From NCBI GenBank assembly GCA_018645535.1, contig JABGWN010000123.1:1-24927 (forward strand): a DNA stretch of 24,927 nucleotides, given 5' to 3'. Each line of letters starts with the position of its first letter. Position 1 is the first letter of the stretch. The notes under the pieces were generated by a model. That model was not told where the DNA came from. It searched no databases and worked only from the letters and a program-made list of their open reading frames with translations. This document shows positions 1-6,457 of this stretch, piece by piece. The translations under genes and the position numbers were made by a program. The stretch is from Methanobacteriota archaeon (lineage in GTDB: Archaea; Thermoplasmatota; Poseidoniia; Poseidoniales; Poseidoniaceae).

Positions 1-58
1 ATTTGCCAATACCTGAGCAATGGGTATTTGGAAAGACCCTTTGAAATTTAGGTGTAAT
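1..58. other. Left edge, no gene assigned
   Basis: Only short open frames touch the left edge. Plus frame 3 (LPIPEQWVFGKTL then TGA at 42-44) and plus frame 1 (to TAG at 49-51) could be the C-terminus of a gene that lies mostly outside the window. With so little sequence neither can be supported. Confidence 0.2.
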
Positions 59-928
59 TCATTCTTCTTCAGTTTTTTTCGAAATCAAGCTTCTGTATTC
101 TTCTGAAAATTCATCCGCCAATCTGTTTATTGTGAACTTCTCTACTCGACTGAGGCTTGCTCCAATGTGCTGATTGTGGTGATAATAAGAAAAAAAACAA
201 ATTACAATGATACTGTAATAGAGTTGTATAGATGATGTGCTGGGTTCAGTAGTTGTCACAACTGGAACAAGTATCAACCATAAAGAACAAAAAAGTACAA
301 CATTCGCAATATTGAAGCCAATAACCGAATTGACAAATTGCTTCAACCGAATGAACAAGTCGCCACTCCCCCATTCTAATTCCAAATATCCATATCCCTT
401 CAAAAATTTAGCTCTATCGCCCCGCATATTTTCCCCAGAAAATAGATCACTTAGTGGTGAATGCATTATTTTTTCAAATGCTTGTATCTCATACTTCGTC
501 ATATCAGCAAAAACCATCAATGACACGATATGGATGGCTCCTATACCTGCTACTATGATGATTGACGACAAAAGTGTGAATGCTAGCCAGCCCCATAAGC
601 TGTCGTAAACTCCCAACGGGTTCTGTGTCAAAGAAAAGTCAATGTAATTATTGATCATTACTATGCCAAAAATACAGAGTATGACTGAGATGATGAGAGA
701 AAAATAATACTCTCGCCCCATCCTCATCTCGACAAATCCTTGATCGTAATACACCTCGTATTTTTCATTGAAAGGTATGAATATTGCAGGTTTAGGTTGA
801 ACGTAATACCTATCAATAGTTTTGAAAATTATGAATGCTAAAATAGGCATGCAAATAAGAAACATATTCGAATTAATGTCGCTTATCACAATATGCCAAC
901 TGAATAAAATGAGTGGAGCTGAAATCAA
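59..928 (-). CDS. Hypothetical multi-pass membrane protein
   Basis: I do not recognise a family. The 289-aa product has hydrophobic segments near residues 5-15 and 22-36, a pair near 75-92 and 112-140, and another pair near 200-222 and 235-247, so 4-6 membrane passes, with a charged C-terminus ending KKTEEE. The start is uncertain. Position 928 is a TTG with no ribosome-binding site. The reading frame stays open to a TGA at 1001-1003 and its translation there still looks protein-like (GDAVIEGVRSRNQDNW), but it holds no ATG or GTG. The first ATG is at 865, and a TATA-like CATATT lies about 28 nt upstream of it, which would suit a leaderless transcript and a 268-aa product. Codons are AT-rich compared with genes to the right. 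No neighbour suggests a role. Confidence 0.7.
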   Translation of the reverse strand: MISAPLILFSWHIVISDINSNMFLICMPILAFIIFKTIDRYYVQPKPAIFIPFNEKYEVYYDQGFVEMRMGREYYFSLIISVILCIFGIVMINNYIDFSLTQNPLGVYDSLWGWLAFTLLSSIIIVAGIGAIHIVSLMVFADMTKYEIQAFEKIMHSPLSDLFSGENMRGDRAKFLKGYGYLELEWGSGDLFIRLKQFVNSVIGFNIANVVLFCSLWLILVPVVTTTEPSTSSIQLYYSIIVICFFSYYHHNQHIGASLSRVEKFTINRLADEFSEEYRSLISKKTEEE

Positions 929-1194
929 AGAGATAATCCAATTATCTTGGTTTCGACTTCTAACACCCTCGATAACAGCATCCCCAATACTACCTATCGG
1001 TCAATAATTTGGTTTTACCTTTTCTATCCGCAAACTCGGCTGTTGTAAATCGTGTTATTGCCAGAGATTGTCAAAGGGCCCCCTTTTGCCACCCCGTCTT
1101 TTCAAAGGGTACCCTCTGCTTAAGCATCTGAGCAAAGGGCTCCCTTTGCTCATCGGGCGGAGATATCGCTATATTCAATGATGGGATAGATTTC
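929..1194. other. Intergenic region with palindrome array
   Basis: I see no convincing gene here. It holds the open but startless upstream extension of the minus-strand gene (to 1003), the three-palindrome array at 1071-1152, and a TATA-like element (TATATT near 1170-1175) 20-25 nt before the plus-strand ATG at 1195. The minus-strand reading frame 1071-1409 that crosses it has a composition unlike a protein and overlaps a better plus-strand gene. Confidence 0.55.
1071..1152. repeat. Three evenly spaced CAAAGGG-nn-CCCTTTG palindromes
   Basis: Three dyads share the core CAAAGGG-(2 nt)-CCCTTTG. The first, at 1072-1088, is imperfect (one extra T in the right arm). The second, at 1103-1118, has one mismatch (CCCTCTG). 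The third, at 1129-1152, is perfect, with 11-bp arms (TGAGCAAAGGG / CCCTTTGCTCA) around a CT spacer. Their centres lie about 31 and 30 bp apart, close to three helical turns, so all three would face the same side of the DNA. They sit just upstream of a TATA-like element and the start at 1195. An operator array for a dimeric regulator is the simplest reading; a small repeat family or RNA hairpins are alternatives. Single half-sites (CAAAGGG at 1458, CCCTTTG at 37) also occur nearby. Confidence 0.65.
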
Positions 1195-1440
1195 ATGATG
1201 GACGGTGGGTTAATACTCGGTGTTGGACTCGGGATTTTCTTTTTCATATTCATCTTCATCTTTTCAGAAATGGAGTATCGTGAGAAGAAAAAAACACAAC
1301 CATCAGAAGATGATGGATGCGAAAAATCCACTTTTTGGCCTAGTTTCCTCAAATTAATGATTGGTGCCATTGTAGGTGTTTTCGTCGGCTTGATGATTTT
1401 ATATGGCACAATTTTGATGTTGATTCAGAGTATGCTTTAA
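1195..1440 (+). CDS. Small two-helix membrane protein
   Basis: This is an 81-aa product of unknown family. A first hydrophobic stretch (about residues 6-24, very Phe/Ile-rich) is followed by a charged segment with EYREKKK and SEDDGCEK, and a second helix at about 53-78. No conserved catalytic motif is visible. The start is the first of two overlapping ATG-containing codons (ATGATGG). A TATA-like element 20-25 nt upstream suggests a short or absent leader. The palindrome array lies 43-124 bp upstream. This frame is preferred over the antisense frame because it gives two clean transmembrane helices. It is probably a real lineage-specific gene, but the function is unknown. Confidence 0.6.
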   Translation: MMDGGLILGVGLGIFFFIFIFIFSEMEYREKKKTQPSEDDGCEKSTFWPSFLKLMIGAIVGVFVGLMILYGTILMLIQSML

Positions 1441-1580
1441 TCGTTTTAGAGGCTTATCAAAGGGTCAATGCACAAACCCACTGCAATCCCTTGTGAATAC
1501 CAGTTTTGACCCCATGGGTTTGAGCATGAACGCTTATTCGCAGGGTATGCCTTTATTTCCACTTTAGTAATTGTAATTCT
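1441..1580. other. Short intergenic region
   Basis: No gene is seen. The region has an 8-bp inverted repeat (CAAACCCA at 1473-1480, TGGGTTTG at 1515-1522) and a single CAAAGGG half-site at 1458. A T-rich, TATA-like CTTTATTTC at 1551-1559 lies 26-30 nt before the ATG at 1581 and could be its promoter. Confidence 0.35.
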
Positions 1581-1997
1581 ATGGCAGGAGGTGATGGTCG
1601 TTCCATTTTTGGTTTTGTATACATTGCATTTTCTTTAGCCTCTTTTTGGTTACTTGATCAGGTGGTGAATCATGGAGCCGCACATGGGCATGCTGGAGCA
1701 GGGGTTGCGGCATTATGTCTATTGTTTTCTGTTGTTTTTGGGATTGCAGGAACATACAAGCTACTGACTAGGAATAAAAGTGGATTAAATCATGAAATTC
1801 ATGATTATACAAAACAACGAGATGGGGCATCTCATAAATTTATTATTAATCCTCGCGGAGTTACGGTTGTTAACTTAAAAGAAAATGAAATGGGAAAGAA
1901 TCAGAAAAACTCCAACATTGAGGTTCAAATCTGGAGAAATAAGCCTCTTTTGGCAATAATTCTCATCCTTGGAATCTTAATACTAGGTCTATTTTAG
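1581..1997 (+). CDS. Hypothetical membrane protein, three helices
   Basis: The 138-aa product has no family I recognise. Hydrophobic segments at about residues 8-27 and 40-62 form an N-terminal hairpin, with a His/Gly/Ala-rich connector (NHGAAHGHAGAG) between them. A soluble, basic-polar region (about 63-118) follows, then a final very hydrophobic helix (about 121-138, LAIILILGILILGLF) that reaches the C-terminus. The likely form is an integral membrane protein with a cytoplasmic central loop. The ATG at 1581 is chosen because a TATA-like box lies about 27 nt upstream. A GGAGG just inside the gene precedes an out-of-frame ATG and is probably chance. Confidence 0.6.
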   Translation: MAGGDGRSIFGFVYIAFSLASFWLLDQVVNHGAAHGHAGAGVAALCLLFSVVFGIAGTYKLLTRNKSGLNHEIHDYTKQRDGASHKFIINPRGVTVVNLKENEMGKNQKNSNIEVQIWRNKPLLAIILILGILILGLF

Positions 1998-2031
1998 AAT
2001 GAACCGTAGCCCATACTCAAGCATTTACGTA

Positions 2032-2295
2032 TCAATAAATTTCTTTGATATCGAGTTCCTTTAATTTTCTATCTTCGTTTCGACCAACCCATCCATTCAA
2101 CGCAATGTAAAGGCTTAGACTGAGTATTGTTACTGCATTAACGATCACGTGTAGTTCATCATACTGGAATCCATTTGACCACCAAAGATAATTATTGTAG
2201 ATCAATACAAGGCCAATGGAAAAAGAGACGCTGCCAGATAGAAGAAAGGCCACGACTAATAGCCCTGCGAGCATCAGGAAGCTAGAGGGTTCCAT
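2032..2295 (-). CDS. Small membrane protein, 87 aa
   Basis: Function is unknown. The product has an N-terminal hydrophobic hairpin or long helix (about residues 5-33), a Trp/Tyr/Asn-rich stretch (YNNYLWWSNGFQYDE), a second helix (about 50-68), and a charged tail (GRNEDRKLKELDIKEIY). The ATG at 2295 has a good TATA-like box (TTTAAA, plus-strand 2321-2326) 26-31 nt upstream and no ribosome-binding site, which suits a leaderless transcript. It is divergently arranged with the interrupted gene at 2370; their TATA boxes are about 10-15 bp apart. Confidence 0.65.
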   Translation of the reverse strand: MEPSSFLMLAGLLVVAFLLSGSVSFSIGLVLIYNNYLWWSNGFQYDELHVIVNAVTILSLSLYIALNGWVGRNEDRKLKELDIKEIY

Positions 2296-2320
2296 TGCTT
2301 TGAATCAATACCTACTTGTG

Positions 2321-2326
2321 TTTAAA
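2321..2326 (-). promoter_or_regulatory. TATA-like box for the gene ending at 2032
   Basis: On the minus strand the sequence reads GAAATTTAAACAC. Its centre is about 28-30 nt from the ATG at 2295, the distance expected when transcription starts at or next to the start codon. Confidence 0.5.
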
Positions 2327-2335
2327 TTTCTCCCA

Positions 2336-2343
2336 AAATATAT
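2336..2343 (+). promoter_or_regulatory. TATA-like box for the interrupted gene at 2370
   Basis: AATATATG is centred about 30 nt before the GTG at 2370. It forms a divergent pair with the minus-strand box at 2321-2326. It supports GTG 2370 as the original start of the interrupted reading frame. Confidence 0.45.
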
Positions 2344-2369
2344 GTGATAATCATCACTGGGATGATAAT

Positions 2370-2621
2370 GTGCAAGTCCTCATCAAAACTCCACCTCCAG
2401 TTGGAAAATAATATCTTATTTTTCTCATATCTGGAGTCGTCACCTTCGTCGCCGGTGCTATCTTAATCGCCTTTGATGGAGGTTCAACAACTTCAGGCTC
2501 AATGGCTGTCTCCGTTGGATGTTGTGCAGGTTGCTTAATCATATTGCTTTCATTGGTATTGATCGCAATTGGATTGAGTAAAAACACTCGACCAGTCGAA
2601 CTACTGTATGTTCAAGAATGA
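2370..2621 (+). pseudogene. Small two-helix membrane protein with an in-frame stop
   Basis: Reading from GTG 2370 gives VQVLIKTPPPVGK, then TAA at 2409-2411, then in the same phase a convincing protein that runs to TGA at 2619-2621. Without the stop it would be 83 aa with two clean transmembrane helices (YLIFLISGVVTFVAGAILIA and CLIILLSLVLIAIGL), joined by a Gly/Ser/Thr-rich loop. The frame is the same on both sides, so one base substitution (for example TAC or TAT to TAA) or a base-call error explains it better than a frameshift. A TATA-like box sits at the right distance from the GTG. The antisense frame across the same DNA (2354-2587) gives a low-quality, Pro/Lys-rich sequence and is rejected. 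The function is unknown. Confidence 0.55.
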
Positions 2622-2627
2622 ACTTAA

Positions 2628-5600
2628 TCAGGCATACTTCTGCCAATCGGTTCCATTCCACCACATTGTGCTTCCATCGTCCATCTTTCTGAAGGTATGT
2701 CCGTTAGCGTCAGTCCATTGCTGTAGGGCGACTGGTTCTGAGACAACCGGTTGTACGGGTTGTACTGCTTGTGCTTGTTGCCCATAACCTGAATCATAAG
2801 ACGGGGTTACTGTCTGTTGTGAGGTATAAGTCGACGCATCAATAGGTTGTAGTTGATTGATGATTCCGCCTTGTGCATAATCCTTGGTTCCGCTTACTTC
2901 GTTGCTCTCTTGCTTGCGTGTGTAGAGTAGGCCTGCTGCAACACCCAGGATGATCACTCCTGTTATGACCAGGACATAGGTAAGCCAACTCGTTTCTTCA
3001 TCTTCAGAAGATTCGGTAGCATCGCCATCAGTATTCTCATCCCCTTCAACTGGTGGAATGAGAACCTGATCGATGACATGGATGATTCCATTCGATGTCA
3101 TTACGTTGGGAATGGTAATGTTGGCCCCATTAATATCAGCAGACATGAGCGAAAATGTGGTGTTATCACCATTCGCCATTTGAAGTTGCATTCCTTCTGA
3201 GATTTCTGTTGGAGATATTGTACCGATGTATACATGGTAAAGCAATATGTCAGTCAGAGTGGCTTTGCCTTCTGGTGTGTTTAGAGCAGCCAAATCAATT
3301 CCAGCATCTGCAAAGGCTTGGTCTGTTGGGGCAAAGAGTGTAAACGGCCCTTCACCTTGTAAGGTTTCCAACAATTCTGCTTGAATGACAGCTGCTACGA
3401 GAGAGTCATGAACACCTGTACATTGTGCAGTTCGAGGAATGTTGTTTGGAGCATCTGTGGGTGAAAGTACCTTGTCGATGACATGGATCACACCGTTACT
3501 TGTTCCAACGTCAGCGAGCGTTACATTCGCACCATTGACCATGACACCATCTCCTACTGTGAATGCCAAGGTTTGGCCGTTCACTGCTGTTGCAGTCATA
3601 CATTCTGTGACTGCTGTCGATGGGACTTCATCAGATACGACGTGGTAGAGTAAGATGTCTGTAAGAGCTGCTTTGCCCTCAACTGTATCAAGGGAAGCAA
3701 GATCAATTCCTGCATCTGCAAAGGCTTGGTCTGTTGGGGCAAAGAGTGTGAACGGTCCTGCTCCTTGCAATGTCTCCAACAGTTCTGCTTGGATGACTGC
3801 TGCGACCAGGGAGTCGTGGATGCCAGTACATTGTGCTGTTCTCGGGATATTATTTGGAGAATCAGTTGGTGAGAGCACTTTGTCGATGACATGGATGACA
3901 CCGTTACTTGTTCCTACATCAGCAAGGGTTACTGTTGCACCATTCACCATGACGCTATCTCCTACTGTGAATGCCAATGTTTGGCCATTCACTGCTGTTG
4001 CAGTCATACATTCTGTGACTGCTGAAGATGGAACTTCTCCAGATACAACGTGATAGAGTAAGATGTCTGTAAGAGTTGCTTTGCCTTCAGCTGTGTTGAG
4101 CGCAGCGAGATCAATTCCAGCATCCGTAAAGGCTTGGTCTGTTGGTGCAAAGAGAGTAAACGGTCCGCTGCCTTGCAAGGTTTCCAATAATTCTGCTTGA
4201 ACAACGGCAGTAACCAGTGTGTCGTGAATTCCTGTGCATTGTGCAGTTCGAGGAATATCATTTGGCGTATCGGTCGGGCTGAGTACCTTATCAATGACGT
4301 GAATAATACCGTTGCTTGTTGGAACATCTGTTGCAGTAACATTTGCATCGTTAACCATTACTCCGTTGGTTCCAACTGTAAAGGAAAGTGGATTTCCATT
4401 GACTGCAGTTGCTGACAGACATTCTGTTACAGCCGATGCTGGCACTTCGCCTGCAATCACGTGGTAAAGAAGAATGTCAGTAAGTGCTGCTTTGCCTTCG
4501 ACTGTGTCGAGTGCTGCGAGGTCAATACCAGCATCTGAAAACGCTTGGTCAGTCGGTGCAAAGACTGTGAATGGCCCATCACCCTGTAACGTAGGGAGGA
4601 GTTCCGCTTGAATGACTCCAGCAACGAGAGAATTGTGTACACCAGTGCATTGAGCTGTTCGAGGAATATCGTTTGGTGTATCTGTAGGAGTAAGCACTTT
4701 GTCGATGACGTGGATTACACCGTTGCTTGTATCGACATCAGCAAGTGTTACATTTGCACCGTTGACCATAACACCGCCGTTAACTGTGAACGACAGAGGT
4801 TGTCCGTTTACGGCATCAGTTGACATACATTCAGTCACTGCTGACGAAGGCACGTTTCCAGCAACGACGTGGTAAAGAAGAATATCAGATAGAATGGCTT
4901 TACCTTCTGCTGTGTCGAGTGAAGCGAGGTCAATTCCTGCATCTGTGAAGGCTTGATCGGTTGGTGCAAATACAGTGAATGGCCCTGTTCCTTGGAGCGT
5001 AGATAGTAATTCTGCCTGTATTACACCAGCCACAAGCGAATCATGAATTCCTGTGCATTGAGCAGTTCGTGGAATATCGTTTGGAGTATCTGTTGGCGTC
5101 AGAACCTTGTCGATGACATGGATGACACCATTGCTGGTGGTTACATCTGCGGAAGTTACGTCTGCATCGTTCACCATTACACCATTACCTACCGTGAAGG
5201 ACAAAGGTTGACCGTTGACTGCAGTAGCAGAAAGACACTCTGTCACTGCAGTTGATGGAACTTCACCAGAGACTACGTGATACAACAGGATGTCAGAAAG
5301 AGTTGCTTTACCTTCTGGGGTGTCGAGAGATGCAAGATCAATCCCTGCATCCGTGAATGCTTGGTCTGTTGGGGCGAATAGTGTGAATGGACCTGGCCCT
5401 TGCAGTGTAGAGAGCAATTCAGCTTGGATTACGCCTGCAACAAGTGAGTCATGGATTCCTGTGCATTGTGCCGTCCGAGGGATGTCGTTTGGGTTATCAG
5501 TAGGAGTCAGGACCTTATCGATGACATGGATGAGACCGTTACTGGTTACTACATCTGTGGATGTTACGGTTGCATCATTGACTTTTACTGTGTTTCCAAC

Positions 5601-6380
5601 CGTGAAAGAAAGTGGTTGACCATTCGTTGCGTCAACGGACAAACAATCTGTAACATCAGATGCCTGAACTTCTGAAGATATGACGTGATAAAGAAGAATG
5701 TCAGAAAGAGTTTGCTTTCCTGTTGGAGTATCAAGAGCAGCCAAATCAATTCCAGCATCTGTAAATGCCTGGTCAGTTGGAGCGAACAGTGTAAACGGCC
5801 CAGGTCCCTGTAGTATTGGAAGTAAGTCGGCTTGTATAACAGCAGCGACTAAGGAGTTGTGTATACCAGTTGTTTGAGCTGTGGCTGGAATGTCGACAGG
5901 TGGCATGAGAACTTTGTCAATAACATGGATGATTCCGTTCGATGCTTGTACATCGGCACTGGTGACAGTTGCAGTTCCTACAGTAACTGTGCCGGCATTC
6001 ACTCCGAACTTCACTTTGTCTCCGTTAACCATTGTAGCCAACATTCCATCAGTTACTGCGCTTGAAGGTACTGAGCCAGCAACGACGTGATGAAGAAGGA
6101 TATTAGCGAGGGTGTCTTTTTCTTCAGAGGTTTGGAAATCATTTAGGTCAATCCCTGCATCTGTAAACGCTTGGTCTGTTGGTGCAAATACTGTAAATGG
6201 ACCAGTTCCTTGCAGTGTGGTTACCAAATCTACATGAGTCAACGCTGCCACTAGAGAATCGTGAACACCGGTCCCTGCTGCGTTTGTAGGAATGTCATCG
6301 TTCGCATCTGCATTGACAGAAAGAGGTAGAGTTGATGCAATTAGTAATGTAAGCGTTAGGTATACGAGCGATTTCTTCAT
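2628..6380 (-). CDS. Giant surface protein with eight FAS1 (fasciclin) domains
   Basis: The 1250-aa protein has a signal peptide (about residues 1-25), eight tandem FAS1 domains of about 136 aa (approximately 28-1118), an acidic linker (GDENTDGDATESSEDEE), one transmembrane helix (about 1128-1150), a Gln-rich linker, and a small Trp-rich C-terminal unit (about 1220-1250). Each domain carries the two FAS1 hallmarks, FT[VL]FAPTDQAF and NG[IVL]IHVID. FAS1 proteins usually mediate adhesion or matrix contacts, so a cell-surface adhesive role is likely; the partner is unknown. Cysteines occur in QCTG at the start of domains 3-8 and in T[ED]C near the middle of domains 2-7, twelve in all. The ATG at 6380 has a TATA-like TTATAA 25-30 nt upstream, so the message is probably leaderless. 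Repeated domains can be mis-assembled, so the repeat count needs long-read support. Confidence 0.93.
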   Translation of the reverse strand: MKKSLVYLTLTLLIASTLPLSVNADANDDIPTNAAGTGVHDSLVAALTHVDLVTTLQGTGPFTVFAPTDQAFTDAGIDLNDFQTSEEKDTLANILLHHVVAGSVPSSAVTDGMLATMVNGDKVKFGVNAGTVTVGTATVTSADVQASNGIIHVIDKVLMPPVDIPATAQTTGIHNSLVAAVIQADLLPILQGPGPFTLFAPTDQAFTDAGIDLAALDTPTGKQTLSDILLYHVISSEVQASDVTDCLSVDATNGQPLSFTVGNTVKVNDATVTSTDVVTSNGLIHVIDKVLTPTDNPNDIPRTAQCTGIHDSLVAGVIQAELLSTLQGPGPFTLFAPTDQAFTDAGIDLASLDTPEGKATLSDILLYHVVSGEVPSTAVTECLSATAVNGQPLSFTVGNGVMVNDADVTSADVTTSNGVIHVIDKVLTPTDTPNDIPRTAQCTGIHDSLVAGVIQAELLSTLQGTGPFTVFAPTDQAFTDAGIDLASLDTAEGKAILSDILLYHVVAGNVPSSAVTECMSTDAVNGQPLSFTVNGGVMVNGANVTLADVDTSNGVIHVIDKVLTPTDTPNDIPRTAQCTGVHNSLVAGVIQAELLPTLQGDGPFTVFAPTDQAFSDAGIDLAALDTVEGKAALTDILLYHVIAGEVPASAVTECLSATAVNGNPLSFTVGTNGVMVNDANVTATDVPTSNGIIHVIDKVLSPTDTPNDIPRTAQCTGIHDTLVTAVVQAELLETLQGSGPFTLFAPTDQAFTDAGIDLAALNTAEGKATLTDILLYHVVSGEVPSSAVTECMTATAVNGQTLAFTVGDSVMVNGATVTLADVGTSNGVIHVIDKVLSPTDSPNNIPRTAQCTGIHDSLVAAVIQAELLETLQGAGPFTLFAPTDQAFADAGIDLASLDTVEGKAALTDILLYHVVSDEVPSTAVTECMTATAVNGQTLAFTVGDGVMVNGANVTLADVGTSNGVIHVIDKVLSPTDAPNNIPRTAQCTGVHDSLVAAVIQAELLETLQGEGPFTLFAPTDQAFADAGIDLAALNTPEGKATLTDILLYHVYIGTISPTEISEGMQLQMANGDNTTFSLMSADINGANITIPNVMTSNGIIHVIDQVLIPPVEGDENTDGDATESSEDEETSWLTYVLVITGVIILGVAAGLLYTRKQESNEVSGTKDYAQGGIINQLQPIDASTYTSQQTVTPSYDSGYGQQAQAVQPVQPVVSEPVALQQWTDANGHTFRKMDDGSTMWWNGTDWQKYA
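3045..6300 (-). repeat. Eight FAS1-coding repeats of about 408 bp
   Basis: The block encoding IPRTAQCTG recurs near 3417, 3827, 4236, 4647, 5057 and 5464, a period of about 408-410 bp, and two more divergent copies lie upstream in the gene. Protein identity between copies is high while many third codon positions differ. The copies at about 3440-3850 and 3850-4260 (domains 7 and 6) are nearly identical in DNA over long stretches, so they look like the youngest duplication or a recent gene conversion. Start and end of the array are approximate. Confidence 0.85.
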
Positions 6381-6404
6381 ACATCTCGTAGGAATCTGAA
6401 TAGG

Positions 6405-6410
6405 TTATAA
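6405..6410 (-). promoter_or_regulatory. TATA-like box for the FAS1 protein gene
   Basis: TTATAA (reading the same on both strands) sits 25-30 nt upstream of the ATG at 6380, with no ribosome-binding site between. This fits a leaderless archaeal transcript. Confidence 0.5.
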
Positions 6411-6457
6411 CTGAATGTTTTTTTTCTTGAAAAATATCAGAACCTAAAAACCAGAAT

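Noticed and set aside
1071..1152. CRISPR array
   Set aside because: Only three short palindromic repeats with short, unlike gaps, and no cas genes in the window.
1071..1409. Minus-strand open frame of 112 codons
   Set aside because: Its translation is Pro/Ser/Lys-rich without structure and it overlaps the palindromes and the plus-strand two-helix gene.
2354..2587. Minus-strand open frame of 77 codons
   Set aside because: The plus strand of the same DNA encodes two good transmembrane helices; the minus-strand translation is the shadow of these.
3155..6090. Many open frames of 60-130 codons antisense or out of frame to the FAS1 gene
   Set aside because: They recur with the 408-bp repeat period, have no conserved motifs, and are explained by codon bias in the repeated gene.
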